Part shown: positions 1 to 6,535 of the stretch, piece by piece | How positions within the stretch are numbered: the stretch's first letter is position 1 | Layout: each line of letters opens with the position of its first letter | Source of the DNA: CAMEON01 sp963643175 | GTDB lineage: Bacteria > Bacillota > Clostridia > Oscillospirales > CAG-272 | DNA length: 14,882 nt | NCBI GenBank assembly: GCA_963643175.1 | Contig: CAVIJF010000036.1 | Coordinates: 1 to 14,882, forward strand | Direction of reading: 5' to 3' | The notes under the pieces: model-generated | Databases searched by the model: none | What the model saw: only the letters and a program-made list of their open reading frames with translations | What the model was told of the DNA's origin: nothing | Translations under genes and position numbers: made by a program

Positions 1-24
1 TAATTGACCGAGGGCTTGAACCTT
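1..24 (+). rRNA. 3' end of 23S rRNA (partial, runs off the left edge)
   Basis: The first bases include GACCGAGGGCTTGAACC, preceded by TAATT. This resembles the conserved 3' terminus of bacterial 23S rRNA, where a TAAT-containing segment is followed by a GAGG(G/C)TTRACC block that pairs with the 5' end of the molecule; the E. coli end is CTAATGAACCGTGAGG followed by CTTAACC. Only the last ~24 nt fall inside the window, so the call rests on one short match from memory. The hairpin and pyrimidine-rich stretch directly downstream fit the end of an rRNA transcription unit. Confidence 0.6.
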
Positions 25-25
25 T

Positions 26-60
26 GCACCACCTCGTGGTGCTCGGTTCTTCATTTGTTT
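26..60 (+). terminator. hairpin with pyrimidine-rich tail after the rRNA end
   Basis: GCACCAC (26-32) and GTGGTGC (36-42) form a perfect 7-bp stem with a CTC loop. ACCGA (7-11) and TCGGT (43-47) could form an outer stem. A T-rich, then C/T-rich tract follows to about position 110. This is either an intrinsic terminator or 3' processing structure of the upstream rRNA transcript. Confidence 0.45.
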
Positions 61-146
61 GAGTTTCTTTTTCTCCTCCTTTCTCTTCTTCTCTTCGGTT
101 GGAAATGAAATTTTGCTTTGGTTTTAATTGAGTTTGGCTGTATGTG

Positions 147-169
147 AAGGCGCGGAAGCGTCTTTTTTT
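147..169 (+). terminator. rho-independent terminator
   Basis: AGGCGC (148-153) pairs with GCGTCT (158-163, one G-U pair) around a GGAA tetraloop, and a run of seven T (163-169) follows directly. This is a classical intrinsic terminator on the + strand. With no gene between position 24 and here, it most likely ends the upstream rRNA transcript. Confidence 0.65.
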
Positions 170-311
170 GCTTTTTGCGGTGCCGGCTGATGTTGCCGTT
201 GTCGGTGCTTTGGAGTGACCGCCCCTGCCGTTTAAGGAAACTGTATACAGGACAGGGAAAAGCAGACCAACGCCTGTCACCGAAAATCCCCCCTTAATTC
301 TATGAAAACTA
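170..311. other. non-coding stretch, nothing identified
   Basis: The interval between the terminator and the next promoter has no ORF with a ribosome binding site, no tRNA-like fold and no 5S rRNA that I can recognise. The only regular element is a perfect 10-bp palindrome, CTGTATACAG, at 241-250, about 60 bp upstream of the -35 box. It could be an operator but may be chance. Confidence 0.4.
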
Positions 312-340
312 TTGCAATCGCGCCCGATATGTGGTAAAAT
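312..340 (+). promoter_or_regulatory. sigma-A type promoter with extended -10
   Basis: TTGCAA (312-317) and TAAAAT (335-340) are separated by 17 bp, and the -10 box is preceded by TG at 332-333 (TGG-TAAAAT), an extended -10 motif. Transcription should start near 347. The promoter therefore overlaps the upstream in-frame GTG at 331, which cannot be the start codon of the following gene if this promoter is the one in use. Confidence 0.7.
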
Positions 341-399
341 ACGGAGGCGAGGATCGCCTGCCCCGCAAAAAAGCAGGGGGGACTGTCCAACCCGTGACT

Positions 400-1338
400 A
401 TGCCGGTCATCGACCGCCTGCGGGAAGGCGACCGGAATGGTATTCTGTATGTCAGATTTGCCGATACACCGCTGGAGGTGATGGAATTGACACACGACCG
501 CTATGTCAGCGCCGAGCACACAACCCTGCAGATTGCGGGGCTGAGGCGCACCTACACATTCCTGCAGATTACGGATCTGCACGCCTGCGCCTGTGAGGGC
601 GTGGAACCTGCTGACCGCCTGCAGTACTGTTTGGCACGCGAGAAGGCGTTTTCCACGCCCGAAATGACCAGTGCGTCACGTATGCAGCACCTGTTCGCCT
701 ACGGGCAGCACATTGGCGCGGATATGCTGTTCCTGACCGGGGACATCATTGACTTCCCGTCCGATGCCAACCTGTCTCTGCTGAAGTCCTGCATTCAGAA
801 CAGCCCGGTGCCGTCCATGTACATCACCGGCAACCATGACTGGAGCTTTTATGATAACTACAATTCCGCCTTCGCACGGCAGAACTATCTTCCGCAGCTT
901 GCGGATATTTCCGGCGGCAACACGGCGTTCCACTACGTCGAGTATGAGGATCTGATTGTGGCGGCGCTGGACAACGCCATGGATACGGTTCCGCGCGCGG
1001 CGCTTGACGGACTGCGCGAGCTGTGCGGGGGGACAAAGCCTGTCATCCTGCTCATGCACATTCCCCTGACCGCCGAAACCTTGACCCAATCCACCAAGGA
1101 CGTGTGGAGACGGGACATCTGTATGGGGCCCGGCGGCGTCGGGTACCGGGAGGAAACGGTGTGCGGGCTGTACCGATTGGTGGCGCTGGAACAGACGCCC
1201 ATCGCGGCGGTGGTTACGGGGCACGTGCATTTCAGCCACGAGGACACACTGCCTAACGGCGTGCCGCAGATCGTGACCGGAACCGCCTCGCAGGGCGGGC
1301 TGTGCCGCGTCATCACGGTGAAATCGAAGGCGGACTGA
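400..1338 (+). CDS. calcineurin-like metallophosphoesterase
   Basis: The 312-aa protein is a binuclear-metal phosphoesterase. All five hallmark blocks are present: D59-L-H61 (ITDLH), G114-D115 (GDIID), G144-N-H-D147, H220 (LLMH) and G274-H-V-H277. Together they supply the ligands for two metal ions. There is no signal peptide or membrane segment, so it is probably cytosolic. Roughly 50 residues precede the first motif and may be a small substrate or dimerisation region. The ATG at 400 is chosen because the in-frame GTG at 331 lies inside the promoter; a GTG at 394, better spaced from the GGGGGG at 376-381, is also possible. It is the first gene of a unit with the next two (18 nt to the next start). 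The substrate, whether a nucleotide, phosphodiester or phosphoprotein, cannot be read from the sequence. Confidence 0.85.
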   Translation: MPVIDRLREGDRNGILYVRFADTPLEVMELTHDRYVSAEHTTLQIAGLRRTYTFLQITDLHACACEGVEPADRLQYCLAREKAFSTPEMTSASRMQHLFAYGQHIGADMLFLTGDIIDFPSDANLSLLKSCIQNSPVPSMYITGNHDWSFYDNYNSAFARQNYLPQLADISGGNTAFHYVEYEDLIVAALDNAMDTVPRAALDGLRELCGGTKPVILLMHIPLTAETLTQSTKDVWRRDICMGPGGVGYREETVCGLYRLVALEQTPIAAVVTGHVHFSHEDTLPNGVPQIVTGTASQGGLCRVITVKSKAD

Positions 1339-1356
1339 GAAGGAGGAAAAATCTGT

Positions 1357-2130
1357 ATGGCATTCGTGCTGAAATGTATGAGTTTCAACCTGCGGGTTGC
1401 CGCCGCGTGCGACGGAATCAATATGTTCTTCAACCGTGCCCCGCGCGTGTTGGAGGTGCTGGAGCGTGAGCAGCCCGACCTTGTGGGCTTTCAGGAAGTC
1501 ACGGACGGAATGCGCAGCTGGATGACGGAGCATCTGCGCGGCTACACGCTGCAGGGCTGCGGGCGGGAAAAGAACTGCCGCGGTGAGTCCATGCTTTTGG
1601 GCTACCGCACCGACGTATGCGAACTGCTGGCACTGGAGAACCGATGGCTGTCCCCGACGCCGGATGTTCCCGGCTCCACTTTTGGCGGCGACCAGAGCAG
1701 CTGCCCGCGCATGGTCACGTCGGCGCTGCTGCGACATAAAGACTCGGCGCAGCCGTTCCGGTTCCTCAACACGCACCTTGACCATGTGGGGGCGCAGGCG
1801 CGGTATCTGGGCGCGATGGAAATCGTACAGATGATTGCAGGCTGGCGGGAGCCGTTTGTGCTGACTGGCGACTTCAACGCAACGCCGGACGCGCCGGAAA
1901 TCCGGCTGATTACGTCGGCGCTTGCCGGTCGCGGTACCGTGGACTGCACCGCCGGACTGCCGGGGACCTTCCACGATTACGGCAGGCTGTCGCCGGAGGA
2001 GTGCGTGAAAATCGACTACATTTTCACGGACGGCAGGTGCACGGAGGCGTACACCGTGCCGGATCAGCCGGTGGAAGGGCAATACTATTCGGATCACAAT
2101 GCCGTGGTGGCTCGCATTGAGCTGCCCTGA
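1357..2130 (+). CDS. endonuclease/exonuclease/phosphatase family hydrolase
   Basis: The 257-aa protein is of the EEP superfamily (DNase I / exonuclease III / sphingomyelinase fold), which cleaves phosphoester bonds with Mg2+. Visible motifs, in order, are N11 (SFNLR), E47 (GFQEV), E77 (RGES), H140 with D142-H143 (NTHLDH), G171-D-F-N174 (TGDFNA), D220 (KIDYIF) and S245-D-H-N248 (SDHN), so the active-site set looks complete. No secretion signal is visible, so it is probably cytosolic, unlike secreted sphingomyelinases. AAGGAGG lies 10-17 bp before the ATG. It follows the metallophosphoesterase by 18 nt and precedes the coiled-coil gene by 13 nt, so the three are probably co-transcribed. This branch of the family often acts on small phosphodiesters or sugar phosphates; the substrate is unknown. 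Confidence 0.88.
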   Translation: MAFVLKCMSFNLRVAAACDGINMFFNRAPRVLEVLEREQPDLVGFQEVTDGMRSWMTEHLRGYTLQGCGREKNCRGESMLLGYRTDVCELLALENRWLSPTPDVPGSTFGGDQSSCPRMVTSALLRHKDSAQPFRFLNTHLDHVGAQARYLGAMEIVQMIAGWREPFVLTGDFNATPDAPEIRLITSALAGRGTVDCTAGLPGTFHDYGRLSPEECVKIDYIFTDGRCTEAYTVPDQPVEGQYYSDHNAVVARIELP

Positions 2131-2143
2131 AGGGAGCGTACAT

Positions 2144-2518
2144 ATGGCAGAGAGCATAAAACAGCCGGAAGAGAAATCCGGGCAGGGCGGGAATCCGTCC
2201 GTTTCCTCGCAGATTCTGCGGGACATCCGGGACAGCGTGAAGGCGGAAATCAAGGATGCCGCTGGGATAGCGTCGCTGAAAATGAAGCTGGCGCGGGCGG
2301 AGAAGGAAAAAAAAGAGCTGTTCCGCAAGTTGGGCGAAGTCAGCTATGAGCGTCTGCGCCCGAAACACGGCAGTGTGCAGCCCGATCTGGACGAACGTGC
2401 CGAAGCGCTTGCCGTGCGCATCGGGCAGAAGTCGCGCGAGATTACCGACCTGAAGCTCAAGCTCAAGCTCCGTAAACTCGGCGGGGACTATACCCATATC
2501 TCGGGCGGAAAGAAATAA
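2144..2518 (+). CDS. small charged coiled-coil protein of unknown function
   Basis: The 124-aa protein has no catalytic motif that I recognise. A polar N-terminus (1-22) is followed by two heptad-like helices, roughly 23-70 and 80-112, joined by a short R-P-K-H-G turn. It is rich in K, E, R and L and has no cysteine. The segment ELFRKLGEVSYERL (58-71) resembles the 'LYxxIGKxYYE' helix of small Clostridial coiled-coil proteins that often end in a zinc ribbon; here the protein stops at residue 124 without one. This family link is a recollection, not a search result. The start at 2144 is supported by AGGGAG at 2131-2136; the longer in-frame ORF from 2099 overlaps the previous gene and lacks a ribosome site. 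It is the last gene of the unit and may be a partner or scaffold for the two hydrolases. Confidence 0.75.
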   Translation: MAESIKQPEEKSGQGGNPSVSSQILRDIRDSVKAEIKDAAGIASLKMKLARAEKEKKELFRKLGEVSYERLRPKHGSVQPDLDERAEALAVRIGQKSREITDLKLKLKLRKLGGDYTHISGGKK

Positions 2519-2525
2519 AAAAAGA

Positions 2526-2583
2526 CCGGGGCGCGGTGCTCCGGGCGGGTTTCCGGCACTCCCTGCGGTTTCCTGTGCCGGAA
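2526..2583 (+). other. two imperfect hairpins after the coiled-coil gene
   Basis: CCGGGGC and GCTCCGG (one G-U pair) form a hairpin directly after the A-run that follows the stop codon. TTCCGGCAC (2551-2559) pairs perfectly with GTGCCGGAA (2575-2583) across a 15-nt loop. Neither has a clean T-run, so if they terminate transcription they do so weakly or as decayed terminators. Confidence 0.35.
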
Positions 2584-2740
2584 GGGGTTTGTGCCTCTGC
2601 TTCCCCGGCTTGACCAACCGCCGTATAATTTTTTCTGCCCCCATCCCCCTGACCCCCTTCCCCGGCGGGGAAGGGGGAGTTTTAGTTTACTTTGCCGGGG
2701 GCTTCGCCCCCGGCACCCCTGCGGCTGCGCCGGGAGCGGC
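2584..2740 (+). repeat. dispersed intergenic repeat, copy A (two-hairpin element)
   Basis: This is one of three related non-coding segments in the window. Order: a GGGGTTTGTGCC box, a CCGGCTTGACC box, a TTTTTTCTGCCCCCATCC box (about 2630-2647), hairpin 1 with CCCCCTTCCCC (2653-2663) and GGGGAAGGGGG (2667-2677), a T-rich spacer, hairpin 2 with GCCGGGGGC (2694-2702) and GCCCCCGGC (2706-2714), then a CTGCGCCGG box. Hairpin 1 followed by AGTTTTAGTTTACTTT could terminate the upstream operon. The matching copies are at 6782-6926 and 14804-14882, in the same orientation. Confidence 0.65.
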
Positions 2741-2977
2741 ACGACATATCGAGCGGTTTACTGTACCTTTCGGAAAGCCGAGGACGTTAGCTCCCCGGAA
2801 TAACCAAAGGCTTTGCACTTTCTTCCGGGAATGGGGTAGCCAAGGAGGGTGGGGGACCGGGGGAGGTGGAACTATCCGTCGCTATGCGACGGCGGCGTTT
2901 GAGATGGCCCCTTCCCCCAGGGCGGGTCGAGCAAACAACGCCGGGGCAAGTCCCCTTCCGGTTCCGGAAGGGCAAAG
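2741..2977. other. non-coding, hairpin-bearing stretch of unknown role
   Basis: I find no credible gene here. A + strand frame open across 2589-3041 has no ribosome binding site, and its proline/glycine-rich product simply mirrors the repeat. Visible structures are CCGTCGC (2876-2882) with GCGACGG (2886-2892) around a TAT loop, and CCCTTCCGG (2953-2961) with CCGGAAGGG (2964-2972). The run CCCCTTCCCCC near 2920 resembles hairpin 1 of the dispersed repeat and may be a decayed further copy. Confidence 0.4.
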
Positions 2978-3002
2978 AAGTCCGGGAAATCCGGACTTTT
3001 TT
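2978..3002 (+). terminator. rho-independent terminator
   Basis: AAGTCCGG (2978-2985) pairs with CCGGACTT (2991-2998) around GAAAT, and T-run 2997-3002 follows. It lies just upstream of the next promoter, so it insulates the oxidoreductase gene from read-through of the phosphoesterase operon and the repeat region. Confidence 0.75.
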
Positions 3003-3013
3003 GCCAAAACATC

Positions 3014-3042
3014 TTGCTTTTTGAGCGTGGATGCGGTATAAT
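3014..3042 (+). promoter_or_regulatory. sigma-A type promoter of the oxidoreductase gene
   Basis: TTGCTT (3014-3019) and a perfect TATAAT (3037-3042) are separated by 17 bp. The predicted transcription start near 3049 leaves a leader of about 240 nt before the start codon. Confidence 0.75.
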
Positions 3043-3048
3043 AGACCC

Positions 3049-3291
3049 GAATGCGGCGGAGGATGACAGCCGGACAGGGACAAGCCGGACAGCCGGAAAA
3101 GGACAGTTGCAAAGCTGTCAGTTGTTAGGGTGCCGGCTGTCAGCTTGCCAGCCGGCACCTGCCGGCACGCACCGGCACCCGGTTAATCCGGTGCGCCGGT
3201 GTGCGGCACACACACCCGCAGGGTTCCTGCCGCCGCGATACCGGATCCGGAAGCGGCCGGATTGCTTCAAACAGAAAGGATGAATGCAGAT
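3049..3291 (+). promoter_or_regulatory. long structured 5' leader of the oxidoreductase mRNA
   Basis: Three successive hairpins can be read by eye: GACAGTT (3102-3108) with AGCTGTC (3113-3119) around a GCAA tetraloop; GGTGCCGGCTG (3129-3139) with CAGCCGGCACC (3149-3159), 11 bp perfect; and CGCACCGG (3168-3175) with CCGGTGCG (3188-3195). Repeated GACAG and CCGGCAC words allow alternative pairings. I do not recognise a known riboswitch class. The leader may be a cis-regulatory RNA or simply GC-rich repetitive DNA. Confidence 0.4.
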
Positions 3292-4350
3292 ATGGAAAAG
3301 AAAAATGCTGCCATTATCGGCTACGGCGGAATGGGCTCGTGGCATGGCGAATTTCTCCGGCACAGCGATGTGGCGAATTTGATGGGCATCTATGACATCA
3401 AGCCGGAACGCTGCGAGGCGGCGGAAAAGAACGGAATCCACGCATACTCGTCGCTCAAGGCACTGCTGGGCGACCCGGCGGTGGATTTTGTGACCATCGC
3501 GGTGCCCAACGATATGCACAAGCCGCTCGCCATCGAGGCGATGAAGGCGGGCAAGCACGTTATCAGCGAGAAGCCTGTAACGCTGTCCTCTGCCGACCTG
3601 CAGGAGATGTTCGACGCTTCCGCTAAGTACCGCAGGCTGTTCACGGTGCACCAGAACCGCCGCTGGGACGGCGAATTCCTGCTCATGCGCGACATTTACC
3701 ACAGCGGTGACCTCGGGCAGGTGTACCATATTGAGTCCCGTGTGCACGGCTCCAGAGGCATTCCCGGCGATTGGCGCGGCACGCCGGAGCACGGCGGCGG
3801 CATGATTCTGGACTGGGGCATTCACCTTATCGACCAGATTATGGGCATTGTGGACGACAAGACCCTGCGGAAGGTGTTCTGCCACTGCGACCACATCACC
3901 AATGAGTTGGTGGATGACGGATTCCAGCTGGATATGTTCTTTGACGACGATCTGGTGGTGCGCGTGGAGGTCGGAACCTCGAACTTCATCAGTATGCCCC
4001 GGTTCTACATGACCGGCGCGAACGGCTCCGCCCTGATTCCCGACTGGTGCCAGCCTGCGCACGTTGTCTGGTGCCACAACTACAACGAGAAGGACGTTAT
4101 TCCCGTCAAGACGGCGGCAGGCATCACCAAGACCATGGCGCCCCGCGACGAAAAATCCATTGCCTCCAAGGATATTCCGCAGCCCGCATCGGATGTGCAC
4201 GATTTCTACCGCAACTTTGTCCGCGCCATCTGCGGCAAGGAGGAGCAGATCGTGACGCATCACCAGATGATGGTGGACATGAAGATTATGGAGGCGGCGT
4301 TTGAATCCGACCGCACGGGGCTTCCCGTCGCCGTGGAGTTGAAATTCTGA
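3292..4350 (+). CDS. Gfo/Idh/MocA family NAD(P)-dependent oxidoreductase
   Basis: The 352-aa protein has the usual family length. Its N-terminal Rossmann fold begins with G10-Y-G-G-M-G15 for NAD(P) binding. E93-K-P95 carries the conserved lysine of the active site. The C-terminal substrate domain shows the GGGMILDWGIHLID block (168-181), in which D174 and H178 match the conserved D and H of the family. Members oxidise or epimerise sugars, inositols and related polyols through a bound cofactor; the substrate cannot be assigned. The ATG at 3292 is preferred because AAGGA (3276-3280) lies 11 nt upstream; the in-frame ATG at 3280 overlaps that site. It is a single-gene unit with its own promoter and a terminator after it; no sugar transporter or kinase gene is adjacent to suggest the pathway. 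Confidence 0.9.
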   Translation: MEKKNAAIIGYGGMGSWHGEFLRHSDVANLMGIYDIKPERCEAAEKNGIHAYSSLKALLGDPAVDFVTIAVPNDMHKPLAIEAMKAGKHVISEKPVTLSSADLQEMFDASAKYRRLFTVHQNRRWDGEFLLMRDIYHSGDLGQVYHIESRVHGSRGIPGDWRGTPEHGGGMILDWGIHLIDQIMGIVDDKTLRKVFCHCDHITNELVDDGFQLDMFFDDDLVVRVEVGTSNFISMPRFYMTGANGSALIPDWCQPAHVVWCHNYNEKDVIPVKTAAGITKTMAPRDEKSIASKDIPQPASDVHDFYRNFVRAICGKEEQIVTHHQMMVDMKIMEAAFESDRTGLPVAVELKF

Positions 4351-4382
4351 AAACGCTGTTTGCAGTCACGATAAAATAAATC

Positions 4383-4413
4383 AGGGGCTGCCGGAATCAT
4401 TCCGGCAGCCCCT
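4383..4413. terminator. bidirectional rho-independent terminator
   Basis: AGGGGCTGCCGGAA (4383-4396) and TTCCGGCAGCCCCT (4400-4413) form a perfect 14-bp stem with a 3-nt loop. Read on the minus strand the stem is followed by GATTTATTTTATCG, a good U-tract for ftsH. On the + strand it is followed by CGGCTTTATCTT, a weaker tail for the oxidoreductase. It sits between the two convergent stop codons. Confidence 0.85.
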
Positions 4414-4447
4414 CGGCTTTATCTTCGGGAGTCAGTGAACCGTAATT

Positions 4448-6535
4448 TTACTGTCCGTCCCCGTCGTCGTCCTGCCCGCTGTCAGTGGAACCGTCCCCGT
4501 CAGCCTCACCCATCGCCTCGGCGCGGGCTTTGGCGGCAGCTTCGGCGCGGGCGCGCGCCTCGTTGGCTATCTTGCTCTGGTGCTCACGCTCGGCAAGGAT
4601 GGCATCCAGCATCTCCTCGGTGGGCGTTTCGGCGTCCATGGCAGCCTTGAACAGGTCACCGTCCATGTCCTCATGCTCCAGCAGGTACCGGGCGATGAAG
4701 TGCAGCTTGTCGATGTGGGAGGTCAGCAGCTCCTTGGCGTGCGCATATGCCTCGGTAATCAGAACGTGTATCTCACGGTCAATCTGCGCCGCCGTATCCT
4801 CGGAGTAGTCCGCGTTGGAGGAGAAATCACGCCCTAAGAACACCTCGCTCTGATCGGTGCCGAAGCGGCGCGGTCCCAGCAGATCGGACATACCGAACTG
4901 TGTAACCATGCGCTTGGCGGTGTCGGTCGCGCTCTTGATATCCGAGTAGGCGCCGCTGGTCACGTCTCCGAAGATAATTTCCTCGGCGGCACGTCCTGCC
5001 AGTGCCATGGCGATCTGCGCCTGATACTCGTGCTTGTACATCTGGTTGCGGTCGGCATCGGGACGGAAGCTGGTGAAGCCCAGCGCCCCCTTGCCGGTCG
5101 GCACGATGGTAATCATGTGAACGGGATCAAGATCCAGCAGGTAGCCGACAATCGCGTGCCCCGCCTCGTGATAGGCGGTGTTTTTCTTTTCCGCATCGCT
5201 CATGACCCAGGACTTCTTCTTGGGACCCATGAGAATCTTGTTCAGCGAGTCCTCGATTTCCTCCATCCCGATCAGGCTCTTGCTGCGGCGGGCAGCCAGC
5301 AGCGCCGCCTCGTTGAGCAGGTTTGCAAGATCCGCGCCGGTGAATCCGACCGTCGCCTTGGCGACCGTGGAAAGATTCACGCCCGGCTCCAGCGGCTTGT
5401 TGCGTGCGTGCACCTTGAGGATGTCCTCGCGCCCCTTGAGGTTGGGGCGGTTGACCGTAATCTGACGGTCAAAGCGTCCGGGACGCAGCAGGGCAGGATC
5501 AAGCACATCCGACCGGTTGGTCGCGGCGATGACCACAATGCCGTCGTGCGAACCGAAGCCGTCCATCTCGACCAGCAGCTGGTTCAAAGTCTGCTCGCGC
5601 TCGTCGTGACCGCCGCCCAGACCGGTGCCGCGCTGGCGTCCGACCGCATCAATTTCATCAATGAAAATAATGGCGTTGCCCGCCTTGCGTGCGGTATCGA
5701 ACAGGTCGCGGACGCGGGAGGCGCCCACGCCGACATACAGCTCCACGAAATCCGAACCGGACATGGAGAAGAAGGGAACGCCCGCCTCACCGGCGACCGC
5801 CTTGGCAAGCAGGGTTTTACCGGTTCCGGGAGGGCCCATCAGCAGAACGCCGTGGGGAATTTTCGCGCCAAGCCGGGCAAACTTCTGGGGTGCTTTCAGG
5901 TACTCAACGATTTCGACCAGTTCCGCCTTTTCCTCGTCGGCGCCGGCAACATCGCGGAAGGTGACGCGGTTCTTGTCATCCGGCAGTCTGACGTGCGACT
6001 TGCCGAAGCTGTTCATCTTTCCGGCAGGTCCCGCGCCGCCCATCATGGACTTCATGGCGCGCCAGTACAGGAAGACCAGCACGATGACGATGACCAGACC
6101 CGGCAGGTAGCTCAGCCAGAACGGAATGCTCTCCTCCGGCTCGTACTCTGCCGTGACCAGCACGCCGGATGCAATCTGCTGCTTGATAAGCTCACCCAGA
6201 TCCTCGTGGAAGTAATCCACGCGCGCCAGCTTGTAGGTTTTCCGCACCGTTTCGGGGGTTCCGTCCGCGCGCTTCTTATAGACGCGGTTGCCGTCCCCGT
6301 CGGTGACGGGGTTTCCGTCCGCGTCTGTCTCGTACTGATAGAGCAGCAGGGTCAGGTTATTTTTGTTGTCGATTTCAAATTCGCGCACTTCTTCCTTCTG
6401 GAAGTAAGCGACAACCTTGTCGTATGTGATGGCTTCGGTCTTGCTGGATGTGTTCCGGTAAATCATGGCAATGACGCTGACTATGACGACGATCGCCAGG
6501 ACATACCCGATGATGACCTTCAGATTGTTCTTCAT
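4448..6535 (-). CDS. ftsH: ATP-dependent zinc metalloprotease FtsH
   Basis: The 695-aa membrane-anchored AAA+ protease degrades misfolded and regulatory proteins. TM1 spans about 7-25 and TM2 about 137-158, flanking an extracytoplasmic domain. The AAA module has Walker A G234-PPGTGKT-241, Walker B FIDEID (291-296), and a second region of homology ending RPGRFDR (351-357) with arginine fingers R351 and R354. The zinc site is H456-E-A-G-H460 with D532 (SDIKSAT) as third ligand. The pore loop reads ELYVGVG, with Y267 where most FtsH proteins have F. The extracytoplasmic domain holds a D/G/N-rich insertion (71-92), and the C-terminus ends in an A/R/E-rich helix (655-676) and an acidic D/G/S tail (677-695). 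The start at 6535 has GGAGGA upstream; the frame is open further upstream but lacks a ribosome site. It follows hpt, as in many Firmicutes, but across a 396-bp gap with its own promoter. Confidence 0.97.
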   Translation of the reverse strand: MKNNLKVIIGYVLAIVVIVSVIAMIYRNTSSKTEAITYDKVVAYFQKEEVREFEIDNKNNLTLLLYQYETDADGNPVTDGDGNRVYKKRADGTPETVRKTYKLARVDYFHEDLGELIKQQIASGVLVTAEYEPEESIPFWLSYLPGLVIVIVLVFLYWRAMKSMMGGAGPAGKMNSFGKSHVRLPDDKNRVTFRDVAGADEEKAELVEIVEYLKAPQKFARLGAKIPHGVLLMGPPGTGKTLLAKAVAGEAGVPFFSMSGSDFVELYVGVGASRVRDLFDTARKAGNAIIFIDEIDAVGRQRGTGLGGGHDEREQTLNQLLVEMDGFGSHDGIVVIAATNRSDVLDPALLRPGRFDRQITVNRPNLKGREDILKVHARNKPLEPGVNLSTVAKATVGFTGADLANLLNEAALLAARRSKSLIGMEEIEDSLNKILMGPKKKSWVMSDAEKKNTAYHEAGHAIVGYLLDLDPVHMITIVPTGKGALGFTSFRPDADRNQMYKHEYQAQIAMALAGRAAEEIIFGDVTSGAYSDIKSATDTAKRMVTQFGMSDLLGPRRFGTDQSEVFLGRDFSSNADYSEDTAAQIDREIHVLITEAYAHAKELLTSHIDKLHFIARYLLEHEDMDGDLFKAAMDAETPTEEMLDAILAEREHQSKIANEARARAEAAAKARAEAMGEADGDGSTDSGQDDDGDGQ

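Noticed and set aside
1..30. tRNA T-arm-like word (GGTTCAAGCCC) on the minus strand
   Set aside because: The flanking bases do not form a T-stem or acceptor stem; the + strand 23S rRNA 3' end explains the sequence better.
241..250. CTGTATACAG palindrome as an operator
   Set aside because: A single 10-bp palindrome about 60 bp upstream of the -35 box, with no second copy and no regulator gene nearby; not enough to call a site.
676..2328. 550-aa minus-strand ORF opposite the two phosphoesterase genes
   Set aside because: It is antisense to genes with complete motif sets, has no ribosome site, and its composition (H, R, Q, V-rich) is typical of the mirror frame of GC-rich genes.
2589..3041. 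Proline/glycine-rich plus-strand ORF in the intergenic region
   Set aside because: It covers the dispersed repeat and a terminator and has no ribosome site. The similar peptide encoded near 6790-7101 reflects the shared repeat DNA, not a gene family.
3118..4263. 381-aa minus-strand ORF opposite the oxidoreductase
   Set aside because: Mirror-frame ORF of a well-supported Gfo/Idh/MocA gene; no recognisable domain.
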